Assembly (NCBI GenBank): GCA_002483345.1
Contig: DLHS01000016.1
Coordinates: 219,235-271,174 of the forward strand
DNA: 51,940 nucleotides
Direction: 5' to 3'
Source of the DNA: Bacteroidetes bacterium UBA7662
GTDB lineage: Bacteria; Bacteroidota; Bacteroidia; UBA7662
The notes under the pieces were generated by a model, which saw only the letters and a program-made list of their open reading frames with translations, did not search any database and was not told the origin of the DNA. Shown here in pieces: positions 6,874 to 14,944 of this stretch. Position numbers and translations under genes: made by a program. The stretch's first letter is position 1. Each line of letters begins with the position of its first letter.

Positions 6874-8072
6874 CAACGGCGACCGTGCAACACCAGCGGC
6901 TCGCCGTTGTTGTTTTTGGTGAAGAAAAGATAGGTATCTCCCCCATCTGAAAGCTTAAGGGTTTTGCGGATGGCCGCCACTTCCATAAAAAATTCACGTT
7001 TGGCCACATTGGCCTGACGGATGTTTAGATTTTGTAATGTTTTGAGCAGCACTTTTGGCTTATAGGGCCAGCAATGCAGCAGTTCAAACCAGCGACCTGC
7101 TGCCGGATCTCCCCTATGGCTGCTCAGATAATAATCGGCCTGAGCATTGATTGCCTGCCAGCCTTGGTTTGCAGCATAGGAACGTGCCTGTCTGCTTTTG
7201 ATAAGTGCCAGATGTGGTTCTATCAGATACATGCCTGCCGTGGGTACTGACAGTTCCGGCAGCGCGCGTTTACCATCAAATGCAGCCTGCCACTGGTGTA
7301 TCACATGCCCTTCCGCATCGAGGCGGACGCTGTGTAAAACAGGCGGGTTGGTGCTGCCAGGTTCTGCTTTAAAAAGCAGCTCTTTCATCTCCGCTCCAAC
7401 TGCTATTGTCCAGCAATCAGCCTGGCTCCCCAACTGCAAAAAAGCCTGCCTGATATCAAGCATAGGGGCTGCCTTGAGCCAGAGGGTGCTGTTTTTTTGT
7501 CTCAGCGCAGGCAGAAGGGCCAATATATCAGGGGTACTGTCGGGAAGGCCGCTAACCCGGTTACCGTCTGGCCGACGGTCAGGGTCGGCAAAAACCACGG
7601 CACCTGCCGGCAGGGTCGCGATACATTCTCTGGCATCCCCTTCTATAACTTCTACAGAAGGATACTCCCTGAAATTCCAGCGGAGCAGGGCAGCCCTTTC
7701 CGGATTTGCCTCTATCAGCATCGTTTTTTTAAACTTTTCCCGGAGAAAAAAAGCGTCGATCCCCGCACCAGCTGTCAGATCAACGAGGATTTCTCCCTGC
7801 ATCAGACTTGCCTTAAAGCGGGCAGTGGCAGCAGAACTGGCCTGCTCAAAACTCTGTGGGGTGAACAACCAGCCCATTTCTGCCATAACCGGGAATTTTT
7901 GTCCCGCTTTGAGTCGCAGGGCATGCTGTTGCAGTACCAGGCCTGCATCGGAACCAAATATTTTGGTGGCAGTGTTTAAAAGTTTGTCAGCAGCCATAAA
8001 AGCGTGTTCTGACCAGAACTTTTGTGCAGTTGTACTGGTTAACACGGATATGAACTGCGGAGTAAGAGGCAT
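6870..8072 (-). CDS. class I SAM-dependent methyltransferase with THUMP-like C-terminal domain
   Basis: The protein is 400 residues from the ATG at 8072; a longer frame to 8195 would run across the divergent lipoprotein gene and is rejected. The Rossmann methyltransferase core has ILVDLTAGAGIDAFFL as motif I, an acidic LIEANPERAALL, and VVFADPDRRP as the catalytic-type motif. The C-terminus (VAKREFFMEVAAIRKTLKLSDGGDTYLFF) matches the THUMP-like domain found in this Bacteroidota family. THUMP domains bind RNA, so tRNA or rRNA methylation is likely, but the target is unknown. It is divergent from the small lipoprotein gene at 8108 with only 35 bp between the starts. Confidence 0.85.
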   Translation of the reverse strand: MPLTPQFISVLTSTTAQKFWSEHAFMAADKLLNTATKIFGSDAGLVLQQHALRLKAGQKFPVMAEMGWLFTPQSFEQASSAATARFKASLMQGEILVDLTAGAGIDAFFLREKFKKTMLIEANPERAALLRWNFREYPSVEVIEGDARECIATLPAGAVVFADPDRRPDGNRVSGLPDSTPDILALLPALRQKNSTLWLKAAPMLDIRQAFLQLGSQADCWTIAVGAEMKELLFKAEPGSTNPPVLHSVRLDAEGHVIHQWQAAFDGKRALPELSVPTAGMYLIEPHLALIKSRQARSYAANQGWQAINAQADYYLSSHRGDPAAGRWFELLHCWPYKPKVLLKTLQNLNIRQANVAKREFFMEVAAIRKTLKLSDGGDTYLFFTKNNNGEPLVLHGRRC

Positions 8073-8107
8073 TTTGAATAATTTTTCCGTTACTTCGTTG
8101 TTTGTGA

Positions 8108-8281
8108 ATGGCAATGAAGCGATTTTTGCTCCTGCTCTTGTCTGTAAGTCTGATAACCGGTGCCTGTCAAAAGAACACTTGTCCGGCTTACGCACATCAG
8201 GAGAAGCGTAAAGTCAAAACACCCAAAAACAAAAAGAAGCTGTACGCGAAAGATCGTGACGTCTTCGGAAATAAACGTTGA
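8108..8281 (+). CDS. small cysteine-containing lipoprotein (57 residues)
   Basis: The open frame from ATG 8108 (or 8114) gives a hydrophobic leader, RFLLLLLSVSLITGAC, with a lipobox, and a short mature tail that begins CQKNTCPAYAHQ and is otherwise rich in lysine and arginine. The pattern C-x3-N-x-C-P-A-aromatic is nearly repeated in the next gene. It is separated from that gene by four bases and precedes the ytxJ-type gene, so all three are probably co-transcribed. Small lipoproteins with this CPAY motif are, to my memory, frequent in Bacteroidota but uncharacterised. The gene is easily missed because of its length. Confidence 0.7.
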   Translation: MAMKRFLLLLLSVSLITGACQKNTCPAYAHQEKRKVKTPKNKKKLYAKDRDVFGNKR

Positions 8282-8285
8282 TAAG

Positions 8286-8408
8286 ATGAAAAAACTAGTT
8301 GTAATGGCATTGTTGGTCCTCGGTGGCCTTGCCCTTGGTAGCTGCAACCGCAATCAGTGCCCGGCGTTCAGCCAGGTAGAAGCACAGCAGCCTGCGGTTC
8401 GCAGTTAA
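8286..8408 (+). CDS. small cysteine-containing lipoprotein (40 residues), paralogue of previous
   Basis: This 40-residue product has a leader MKKLVVMALLVLGGLALGSC with a lipobox and a 21-residue mature tail, CNRNQCPAFSQVE and a few more residues. The mature start matches the previous gene: a lipidated Cys, Asn, then CPA and an aromatic residue. It lies 4 bp after that gene and 3 bp before the ytxJ-type gene. No function is known. The conserved second cysteine could take part in disulfide or thiol exchange, in line with its redox neighbour, but that is inferred. Confidence 0.7.
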   Translation: MKKLVVMALLVLGGLALGSCNRNQCPAFSQVEAQQPAVRS

Positions 8409-8411
8409 GCT

Positions 8412-8747
8412 ATGCCCTGGTCAACACTCGATAGTTTGTCGCAACTCGACGAATGGTTTGACCGTTCGTTTCAGCAGCCGGTTTTATTCTTCAAACACAG
8501 TACCCGCTGTTCTATCAGTGCTGCGGCGCTGAGCCGCATGGAAAGAGGACGGGATCAGCTGCCTGAAGAGGTAGCGGTTGTATACCTGGACCTCCTCGCC
8601 CACCGCGACATTTCCAATGCCCTCGCCGACAAAACCGGCATCCCCCACGAATCTCCGCAGCTCCTCCTGGTAAAAGACGGAAAATGTCTTTGGGACGCCA
8701 GCCACTTCGATGTGCGGCCTTCCGCGTTTGTTGAATTCAAAATTTAA
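8412..8747 (+). CDS. ytxJ: YtxJ-type monothiol bacilliredoxin
   Basis: This 111-residue protein matches the DUF2847/YtxJ family of monothiol thioredoxin-fold proteins linked to bacillithiol. The diagnostic PVLFFKHSTRCSIS has a single active cysteine at residue 33, followed by the thioredoxin-like VVYLDLLAHRDISNALA and a cis-proline-like SPQLLLVKDGK. It would remove bacillithiol from oxidised protein thiols in the cytoplasm, suggesting that this organism makes bacillithiol, as several Bacteroidota do. It lies 3 bp after two tiny cysteine lipoprotein genes. Its last codons form part of a long inverted repeat that covers the downstream terminator. Confidence 0.88.
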   Translation: MPWSTLDSLSQLDEWFDRSFQQPVLFFKHSTRCSISAAALSRMERGRDQLPEEVAVVYLDLLAHRDISNALADKTGIPHESPQLLLVKDGKCLWDASHFDVRPSAFVEFKI

Positions 8748-8851
8748 GATTCAAAGTTCAAAATTGTTTAATGAAATGCCAGTAAGCTCTGCTTACTGGC
8801 ATTTCATTTTCTGCACGTGTCAATTTTGAACTTTGAATCTTAAATTTTGAA
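8736..8851. terminator. nested bidirectional terminator: 31-bp inverted repeat around an 18-bp hairpin
   Basis: An 18-bp perfect stem (8770-8787 with 8791-8808, loop TCT) ends in a T run on the plus strand and mirrors on the minus strand, as expected of a bidirectional terminator between the convergent ytxJ and OsmC genes. Around it a second, perfect 31-bp inverted repeat pairs 8736-8766 with 8821-8851. The outer arms are made of 7-bp words (TTCAAAA, TTTAAGA, TTCAAAG, TTCAAAA), and the left arm includes the last codons and stop of ytxJ. Confidence 0.9.
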
Positions 8852-8853
8852 TC

Positions 8854-9261
8854 CTAAGAAGCATAATGAAAACTAAAATCCTGCACCAGATCCGGGTGTA
8901 ATGACAGCGCCACCGGGCAGGTTCTGGCGGTGCGCTCTAAAATGACACGATCATGATCCGTATAGGTTCTGGCGAAATAAAGTTTTACCTCCAGACCGCT
9001 GATACGGCGCGGATCGGAGGCCATGTGTTTTTGTACAGTAGCTCTCAGCCCCGATAAATCGATGTTATGGGTGTTTGCAGCAATCCCCATCACCGTAATC
9101 ATACAACTTACAAATGCGGTACTGACCAGATCCGTGGGTGAAAACGCCTCCCCTTTCCCGTGATTATCCGGAGGGGCATCGGTAATAATTTCTTGTCCCG
9201 AACGTATATGGGTTGCGCGTGTGCGCAATTCTCCGAGATAGGTAATTTCTGCTGTGCTCAT
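8854..9261 (-). CDS. OsmC family peroxiredoxin-like protein
   Basis: The 135-residue protein belongs to the OsmC/Ohr fold, whose members reduce organic hydroperoxides with two cysteines in a dimeric enzyme. The two expected cysteines are visible: Cys53 in AFVSCMITVMG and Cys115 in ARTCPVALSLHP. The upstream SPTDLVSTAF matches the usual nPEELLaaal region. It fits the OsmC-like branch (YhfA type) better than Ohr. Length is normal and the start is ATG 9261. It shares a 49-bp gap with the divergent surface protein gene at 9311. Confidence 0.9.
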   Translation of the reverse strand: MSTAEITYLGELRTRATHIRSGQEIITDAPPDNHGKGEAFSPTDLVSTAFVSCMITVMGIAANTHNIDLSGLRATVQKHMASDPRRISGLEVKLYFARTYTDHDRVILERTARTCPVALSLHPDLVQDFSFHYAS

Positions 9262-9310
9262 AATTCGCTAATTTAGAGAACTTTTATCGGTGATACGGGT
9301 TAGAAAAACA

Positions 9311-10054
9311 ATGAAGTTTCGCTGCTGCATATATCTTTTGCTTTTATTGCCTGCTCTCGGTAAGGGCCAGGAGGCAGAGGGACCTGTGAACCTGAATTAC
9401 TTCAAATACGCCACATTCGGTGGTGGTGTGCATAATCTTGGCTGGAATATTTCCGGCCGTTACGGGATGTCAAAAACAAAAAACCTGGACCGGATTTTTG
9501 AATTCGACCTGTGGAGGACCAAACATCCCAAAGAAATCAAAGTACAGAATCAGCAGTTTGTAAATCCGCGTTCGTATACCTACGGTAAGTTAAACGACCT
9601 GTTTAATACTCATTTCGGATACGGGATACAAAAGGTAATCTTCGATAAAGGCGAAAAAAGAGGCGTTGAGGTCCGTTACCACCTTTCCGGAGGGGCTTCT
9701 CTGGCCTTCCTCAAACCGGTATACCTCGATGTGCTGTATCCTACCAATGCCAATGATCCTTTTTTATTCACTACGCGTACCGAAAAATATGATCCCGACC
9801 GGCATTCGGCAGATAATATTTACGGCGGAGCCCGCTTTACAACCGGTTTCAGCGAACTGAAAATACAACCCGGCATTTACGGCAAAGGAGGATTCGTGTT
9901 TGAGTGGGGTAGCTTCAGTGAAGAAGTCAGGATACTGGAAGCCGGGCTTGCGGTGGACTTTTTCCCTAAAGCGGTGCCTATAATGGCTCATGTCGAAAAT
10001 GACCGGATTTTCATGTCATTCTACCTGGGCGTTCATCTCGGGAAGCGCTGGTAA
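9311..10054 (+). CDS. outer membrane beta-barrel-like protein of unknown function
   Basis: From ATG 9311 the product is 247 residues and begins with a clear signal peptide (MKFRCCIYLLLLLPALGKGQ). A start at 9290 would place charged residues before it and is less likely. The mature part is rich in alternating aromatic and glycine residues (FGGGVHNLGWNISGRYG, YGGARFTTGF, IYGKGGFVFEWGS, FMSFYLGVHLGKRW) and ends in an aromatic residue, as in outer membrane barrels. No family is recognised. It is followed after 17 bp by lipA, though a separate promoter for lipA is possible. Confidence 0.75.
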   Translation: MKFRCCIYLLLLLPALGKGQEAEGPVNLNYFKYATFGGGVHNLGWNISGRYGMSKTKNLDRIFEFDLWRTKHPKEIKVQNQQFVNPRSYTYGKLNDLFNTHFGYGIQKVIFDKGEKRGVEVRYHLSGGASLAFLKPVYLDVLYPTNANDPFLFTTRTEKYDPDRHSADNIYGGARFTTGFSELKIQPGIYGKGGFVFEWGSFSEEVRILEAGLAVDFFPKAVPIMAHVENDRIFMSFYLGVHLGKRW

Positions 10055-10059
10055 TTATG

Positions 10060-10067
10060 TAATTTTG
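10060..10067 (+). promoter_or_regulatory. possible Bacteroidota -7 box before lipA
   Basis: TAATTTTG fits the TAnnTTTG consensus exactly and ends 4 bp before the lipA ATG, so any transcript would be almost leaderless. No convincing TTTG lies about 19 bp upstream, so support is weak. Confidence 0.3.
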
Positions 10068-10071
10068 TAGC

Positions 10072-10944
10072 ATGCAAGAACCACTGGTCCTCGACATACG
10101 CGAACAACGCCGGAAAAAACCGGACTGGTTGCGCGTTAAACTACCTACCGGTAAAGAATACCTCCGGGTCCGCAACCTGGTTGACGAATACAAGCTCCAT
10201 ACAATCTGTGAAAGCGGCAGTTGTCCGAATATGGGTGAGTGCTGGGGAGCCGGCACCGCTACTTTTATGATACTCGGCAATGTTTGTACCCGGGGTTGTT
10301 CTTTTTGTGCAGTGGCAACAGGCCGCCCTACCGAGCTGGACCTGGACGAGCCTTACCGGGTAGCGGAAGCCATCCGGCTGATGCAGGTAAAACATGCTGT
10401 CATTACTTCGGTCAACCGCGATGAACTCAAAGACCGCGGCGCCGGTGTCTGGGCGGCCACCATTCGTGAAATCAAAAAACAAGCCCCCGAAACAACCATG
10501 GAAACCCTGATTCCTGATGTAAAAAGCAATTGGGAAGCCCTTGAAACCATCCTGGCCGAACGCCCGAATGTGGTTTCTCACAACATGGAAACGGTGAAAC
10601 GCCTCTACCGCACGGTGCGGCCGCAAGCCAGGTATGAGCGCAGCCTTGAGCAGATTAAACGCATCAAAGACTATGGATTGCGTACCAAAACCGGCTTCAT
10701 GGTTGGATTAGGGGAAACCCCCGAGGAAGTATACGAAATTATGGACGACCTCGTAGCCCATGGTTGCGATGTGCTCACCATCGGACAATACCTGCAGCCT
10801 ACCAAAATGCATCTGGAGGTGGCAGAGTTCATCACCCCGGAGCTCTTCAAACATTACGAAGAAGTGGGCATGCAGAAAGGGTTTAATTTCGTGGAGAGCG
10901 GCCCGCTCGTCCGTTCCTCCTACCACGCCGAACGCCACCTCTGA
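10072..10944 (+). CDS. lipA: lipoyl synthase
   Basis: LipA is a radical SAM enzyme that inserts two sulfur atoms into protein-bound octanoyl groups to make lipoate. The 290-residue protein shows both iron-sulfur cluster motifs: the auxiliary cluster cysteines 46, 51 and 57 in CESGSCPNMGEC and the radical SAM cysteines 72, 76 and 79 in CTRGCSFC. The terminal RSSYHAE (residues 281-287) supplies the serine that ligates the auxiliary cluster. Its products are needed by GcvH and by the pyruvate dehydrogenase complex whose E1 alpha is also in this window. Its TGA overlaps the ATG of the next gene. Confidence 0.98.
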   Translation: MQEPLVLDIREQRRKKPDWLRVKLPTGKEYLRVRNLVDEYKLHTICESGSCPNMGECWGAGTATFMILGNVCTRGCSFCAVATGRPTELDLDEPYRVAEAIRLMQVKHAVITSVNRDELKDRGAGVWAATIREIKKQAPETTMETLIPDVKSNWEALETILAERPNVVSHNMETVKRLYRTVRPQARYERSLEQIKRIKDYGLRTKTGFMVGLGETPEEVYEIMDDLVAHGCDVLTIGQYLQPTKMHLEVAEFITPELFKHYEEVGMQKGFNFVESGPLVRSSYHAERHL

Positions 10945-11237
10945 TGGCCATCCGCGGCAAAGAACAGCCCCTGGGAGAAGTACTGGAGCAATTGGTAGCC
11001 CGCTACCAGATGCGCGCCAAACTCGACGAAGTACAACTGCATCAATGGTGGGATGAATTGCTGGGACCTGAGTTGGCCAAACATACCGAATCATTGTACC
11101 TCAACGGTACCAGAATACTGGTTCGCATCGGATCGGCCGCGGTCCGCAACGAATTGGTTTTTGCCAAAACACGGCTTATTGAAGGCATCAATGCCCGTTT
11201 TGGCAGTAACCGCATCACCGAGCTTATTTTTATCTAA
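10944..11237 (+). CDS. DUF721 (DciA-like) protein
   Basis: This 97-residue protein belongs to the DUF721 family. Its core is QLHQWWDELLGPELAKHTESLYLNGTRILVRIGSAAVRNELVFAK, which contains the W-x2-LLG and LxVxxxSxxxxxEL-like pattern of the family. Related DciA proteins load the replicative helicase DnaB in bacteria without DnaC, so a role at the replication fork is possible but not shown. The start codon overlaps the lipA stop (TGATG), which suggests translational coupling, and gpmA follows after 13 bp. Confidence 0.85.
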   Translation: MAIRGKEQPLGEVLEQLVARYQMRAKLDEVQLHQWWDELLGPELAKHTESLYLNGTRILVRIGSAAVRNELVFAKTRLIEGINARFGSNRITELIFI

Positions 11238-11250
11238 CCAATACAGACCT

Positions 11251-11856
11251 ATGTCGCAATTAGTCATCATCCGCCACGGACAGTCGCAATGGAATCTTGA
11301 AAACCGCTTCACGGGCTGGGTGGATGTACCACTGTCGGCACAGGGTGAAGCCGAAGCAACCGCCGCCGGAGCCAAACTGAAGGGCTTTCATTTCGATGAG
11401 AGTTATACTTCCTCCCTGCAGCGTGCCCAGAATACCCTTAAACTATCACTGACTGCTGCGGGACATCCTGCCATCCCTGAAACCCGCGATGAGGCCCTTA
11501 ACGAGCGTATGTATGGCGATCTGCAAGGCCTCAACAAAGCTGATACAGCTGCCAGATATGGCGACGAACAGGTTCACATCTGGCGTCGTTCGTTCGATAT
11601 CGCTCCTCCGGGAGGAGAAAGCCTGAAAGACACGGCCGACCGGGTAATCCCCTATTTTGAGAAAGAGATTGTTCCCAAACTGAAAGCCGGTAAAAACATC
11701 ATCATCGCAGCTCACGGCAACAGCCTGCGCGCACTGGTGATGTATCTTGAAAAAATGACACCGGAAGAAATCCTGAAATTCGAAATCCCTACAGGTCAGC
11801 CACGGCTTTACGAGCTGGATGCCGATTTGAATGTGACAGACAAACGTTACCTCTGA
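11251..11856 (+). CDS. gpmA: 2,3-bisphosphoglycerate-dependent phosphoglycerate mutase
   Basis: The enzyme interconverts 3- and 2-phosphoglycerate in glycolysis and gluconeogenesis. From ATG 11251 the product is 201 residues; a longer frame back to 11053 runs over the DUF721 gene and is rejected. Key features are the phosphorylated histidine in IIRHGQSQWN (His9), FTGWVDVPLSAQG, the acid EALNERMYGDLQG, PPGGESLKDT, and the second histidine in AAHGNSLRALVMYLE. It is shorter than the 250-residue E. coli form but matches the compact forms in many bacteria. It is probably co-transcribed with lipA and the DUF721 gene. Confidence 0.95.
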   Translation: MSQLVIIRHGQSQWNLENRFTGWVDVPLSAQGEAEATAAGAKLKGFHFDESYTSSLQRAQNTLKLSLTAAGHPAIPETRDEALNERMYGDLQGLNKADTAARYGDEQVHIWRRSFDIAPPGGESLKDTADRVIPYFEKEIVPKLKAGKNIIIAAHGNSLRALVMYLEKMTPEEILKFEIPTGQPRLYELDADLNVTDKRYL

Positions 11857-11935
11857 GAGGAACGCTTCGCTGTTAACGCCGGCGGCCTTTGGCCTGGCGG
11901 GCTGGTTTGCCTTCGGCGGGAACGCTGACGCTGAT
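11857..11935. repeat. REP-like hairpin repeat related to 6355-6600
   Basis: GGAACGCTTCGCTGTTAACG closely matches the inverted right end of the element near 6560-6585, and a second GGAACGCTGACGCTG follows at the far end. In between, GGCGGCCTTTGGCCTGGCGG can form short hairpins. The stretch lies between the convergent gpmA and glycosyltransferase genes and may help end transcription. Confidence 0.55.
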
Positions 11936-11999
11936 TTTTAGGATTATTTTGCTGTGGTTTATGGGCTATCCATAGTGGAGGAGCCTGTCCTTTCGAGTC

Positions 12000-13478
12000 T
12001 TACAAGGGATGATTCCGGTTAAGGAAAGTCGTGTCGGGACTGTATCGGTACACCTGCCATTTGTTGGAACGGCTGTACCAGCCTTTGTATTCGAGCAGCG
12101 AAAGCCAGCCGGGCATATCGCGGTAAAGCGGGGAGATGCGTTCATTTTCTCCTACGAGCCGTTCCAGCAGTTGCCGGTCAAAGGGCAATGACTTGTTTAC
12201 GATGACAAGCGTCCGCTCAAATCCGGTGGTATCGATATCCGGATCCTGATCGAGCCGTTGCCTGGTCCACAGGGTATCTCTGAAAAATCTGACCTGCAGG
12301 TTTTCGTGTTCGTAAGGGATATCGTTTAAACCCAGCATCAGGGTATTGGTCCCGGCATAGTTGCGGTAGAGGTATTTATACAAGCCCATATTGGCTTCAG
12401 CAGGCTTCAGCAATACAATAAGCAGCGCAAGGCTATTCACCCACACAAAAGCCTTCGCCCAGCGACTGTTGGTCAGCCAGCTCGTCCATTTCCAGCGATC
12501 ACGAAGGGGGCCTATGGCGGCTATCGCCATCCAGGGGACAAAGGCAACCGCGGGGAACAAAAAACGGGCTTCCTTATGCCCAACCACGACATGCAGCAAC
12601 ACAAAAGGCACCACCGACCAGCTAACGGCACTTTTCGGATACAAGAAAGGGTAAACCAATACCAAAAGCAGCAAAATCAGGCTGAAAGGAGGCAAGCCAA
12701 AGCCCAGAAAATCAAGAAAGTATTGGTACCAGGGGCTTACGCCGAAGCCGGAAGCCCTGTCCTGTAAAATATTGAGATCGAGGTAATGCCAGGGGGTAAA
12801 AGTCCATTCGCCGTAAAACCAGCGGTCGGTAACCATACCCAACAACAGGGCCACACCTATCCCGGACAGCGTTACCACCAGCTCCTTCATCTTGTTTTTC
12901 TGAATAAACAACATCCAGGCGCCCAGAGCGAATACAAAAATGCCTGCCTGAAAACGGAAGATGAAGGCCAGTCCAAGTAACAAACCGCCTGAAAAAAGCC
13001 GGAATCCTGCTTTTTGCCCAACTACCAGACAAAAGCCCGCCAGCATCCCAAGGGCCGACCAGGCCTCCGATGAAAAACGCAGGCGGCTGTACACCAGAAA
13101 CCAAAGCCCCAGGTTAAGATACCAGAACCATTTCCGGTGATTCTCATCGGTCAGCGCAGGTGCCATTTTGTTGTAAAACAGCACGGCTGCCCCCAGAGAT
13201 AACAGTGCCGTGAGCCAACGGAAGAGGAACATCTGATGGAAAGGGTCGTGCAGCCCCACCGCTTCCATCAATGCTAAACCGCCGCATGCCAGGGCGGGCT
13301 GCAAAGCCGGCCGCATTTGTTCATGGAACTCCCAGGTAAGTTCGGCGGCGGTGTTGAAGCCCATTTTATAACGGGCAAATTCTATGATCTGAAAATGCTC
13401 ATCAAAATGATGAAAGCCGGTGCTGAACCAGGCTCCTGCCGAATAAAGGAAAACCCAAAGCAGTAAGCGTTTTTTCAT
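12000..13478 (-). CDS. GT22-type (Alg9/PIG-B-like) mannosyltransferase, membrane
   Basis: This 492-residue protein has about nine to ten hydrophobic segments and the marks of GT-C fold, family 22 transferases, which use lipid-linked sugars on the periplasmic side. An N-terminal acidic motif HHFDEHFQIIEF follows the first membrane segment, and the family signature HKEARF lies at residues 301-306, followed by LFPAVAF. The soluble C-terminal part (after about residue 360) may bind the acceptor. The substrate is unknown; an outer-surface glycan or lipid is likely. It starts at ATG 13478 and lies 72 bp downstream of a cupin gene on the same strand. Confidence 0.85.
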   Translation of the reverse strand: MKKRLLLWVFLYSAGAWFSTGFHHFDEHFQIIEFARYKMGFNTAAELTWEFHEQMRPALQPALACGGLALMEAVGLHDPFHQMFLFRWLTALLSLGAAVLFYNKMAPALTDENHRKWFWYLNLGLWFLVYSRLRFSSEAWSALGMLAGFCLVVGQKAGFRLFSGGLLLGLAFIFRFQAGIFVFALGAWMLFIQKNKMKELVVTLSGIGVALLLGMVTDRWFYGEWTFTPWHYLDLNILQDRASGFGVSPWYQYFLDFLGFGLPPFSLILLLLVLVYPFLYPKSAVSWSVVPFVLLHVVVGHKEARFLFPAVAFVPWMAIAAIGPLRDRWKWTSWLTNSRWAKAFVWVNSLALLIVLLKPAEANMGLYKYLYRNYAGTNTLMLGLNDIPYEHENLQVRFFRDTLWTRQRLDQDPDIDTTGFERTLVIVNKSLPFDRQLLERLVGENERISPLYRDMPGWLSLLEYKGWYSRSNKWQVYRYSPDTTFLNRNHPL

Positions 13479-13550
13479 GGAGATAAAGATAATCAGAAGT
13501 ACGACGGCCGATTACCGGAATAAATTATCTGCCCTGATCCGTTTATCATA

Positions 13551-13910
13551 TTATCCGACATTCACCCGGTCGCCATGGGATTTAGGAACAGACACGACCA
13601 GAAAGGTAATTTCGGCCTCCGTTTGATTGGAAATCCGGTGCTTTTCACCTGGCAGTATGTTAATCCCCTGTCCGGCATTTACCGAGAAAATTTTTCCGTC
13701 GATATTAAAAGTGGCTGTACCCGAAAGTAGGTAGAAAAACTGCCGTGCCCTTTTGTGGTAGTGCATTTGCTCAGTTGTTCCGGGTGGCATGGCTTCCCTG
13801 ATCACGGACAGCTCATTTGTTTTCACAAAATGCCAGCCGTCACATTGGTCTCCCCACTGGTAGTGTTGGGCAACGGTCATATCTGCAATCCGTTTAAAAT
13901 TGGCTTCCAT
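13551..13910 (-). CDS. cupin-domain protein
   Basis: This 119-residue protein is a single cupin barrel. HYHKRARQFFYLLSG, with its two histidines and following glutamine or phenylalanine residues, matches cupin motif 1 (though the usual glutamate is replaced), and PGEKHRISN carries the motif 2 histidine. Such proteins often bind a metal and act as small dioxygenases, isomerases or sensors; no substrate can be named. It starts only 5 bp after the end of the serine hydrolase gene, so it is probably the third gene of the 15870-to-13551 operon. Confidence 0.88.
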   Translation of the reverse strand: MEANFKRIADMTVAQHYQWGDQCDGWHFVKTNELSVIREAMPPGTTEQMHYHKRARQFFYLLSGTATFNIDGKIFSVNAGQGINILPGEKHRISNQTEAEITFLVVSVPKSHGDRVNVG

Positions 13911-13915
13911 AAGGC

Positions 13916-14944
13916 TTATTTGAAAAGCAATCCCGCTACCTCATCCCTGAATTCTTTGAGAAAAGCATCGTTTTTATTAGATAACACACAGATAAACTCC
14001 CCTGTTTCGTACCAACGGATGTAGGTGGATGCGCCAGGAAGCTGCCCTGAATGTGCCCGAAAGGTGCCTGTTTCATCGGAAGTGAAATACCAGCCGAAGG
14101 CATACTGCCAACCCGGGCTTTTACTGTTATCCGCATATTTAAGGGGCAACTCAAAGGCTGCCTTCCATTGGAGGTATTGGCGGCTGATATTCTGGTAGTA
14201 GGCTATCAGGTCGTTACCGGAAGCAAAGAGGCCGGAAGCGCCACAATTGAAGGTATTCGAAATCTGCGGCTCTCCCTTGGCATTAAATCCCGGAAGGCCC
14301 TTTCCGCCGGCAGGGGCGTACACAATTTCCCGCATGCCCAGGGGATTGAATATGTGTTGCCGGCAATAGTCCTCATAGCTCATCCCGCTCAGGCGCTCTA
14401 CCAGTATCGACAGCAACAAATAGCCGGAATTGGAGTAACCCCAGCGGGTTCCGGGCGGGAAGACAGTGGTGTCAAGGACGGTTAGCAGCTGAAAAGCCAG
14501 CTCTTTGGTGAGGGTACCCGGATCCCTTACAAGTGCATAATAATCATGGATGCCATTGGTATGGTTGGCCAGTTGCCGGACAGTTACTTTTTGCAGGGCA
14601 GGTTTCAGCTCTGGAAAATAAGGTCCTATCGGATCCTCCGCCCCTATTTTTCCGGCCAGTATCAGCTGAGAGATGGCCAGTCCCGCGAATTGTTTGCTCA
14701 GCGATGCCAGATCAAAAGGATCCGTGAGGGTGATTTTTTCTGCTTTGGTTCGGGGATTTCTATAGCCGTAGGTATAGGCCTCCAACTGTTCCGGATTTCT
14801 GGCAATGAGGATAATGCCATTGAAGCCGCCGGATTTTTCGTACCTGCCGATCAAAACATCCAGATCCGTCTTAAATGACTGAGCCTGTACCGTACAGAAC
14901 CAGAAAAAACAAATAAAAAACAGCCCTTTGCGCATATACTTCAT
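13916..14944 (-). CDS. secreted serine hydrolase (class C beta-lactamase family)
   Basis: The 342-residue protein has an N-terminal signal peptide (MKYMRKGLFFICFFWFCTVQAQ) and the three active-site motifs of the beta-lactamase/DD-peptidase fold: SLSK with the nucleophile at about Ser81, the tyrosine motif in WGYSNSGYLLLS, and HSGQLPGA near the C-terminus in place of KTG. Members include beta-lactamases, D-aminopeptidases and esterases, so the substrate is open. Its ATG overlaps the stop of the upstream alpha/beta hydrolase gene (TAATG), so the two are translationally coupled and may act on related extracellular substrates. Confidence 0.9.
   Translation of the reverse strand: MKYMRKGLFFICFFWFCTVQAQSFKTDLDVLIGRYEKSGGFNGIILIARNPEQLEAYTYGYRNPRTKAEKITLTDPFDLASLSKQFAGLAISQLILAGKIGAEDPIGPYFPELKPALQKVTVRQLANHTNGIHDYYALVRDPGTLTKELAFQLLTVLDTTVFPPGTRWGYSNSGYLLLSILVERLSGMSYEDYCRQHIFNPLGMREIVYAPAGGKGLPGFNAKGEPQISNTFNCGASGLFASGNDLIAYYQNISRQYLQWKAAFELPLKYADNSKSPGWQYAFGWYFTSDETGTFRAHSGQLPGASTYIRWYETGEFICVLSNKNDAFLKEFRDEVAGLLFK

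Noticed and set aside
8073..8195. Longer start for the methyltransferase
   Set aside because: It would overlap the divergent small lipoprotein gene, and the protein fits well from ATG 8072.
11053..11250. Longer start for gpmA
   Set aside because: The extra 66 residues overlap the DUF721 gene in another frame and do not resemble the family.
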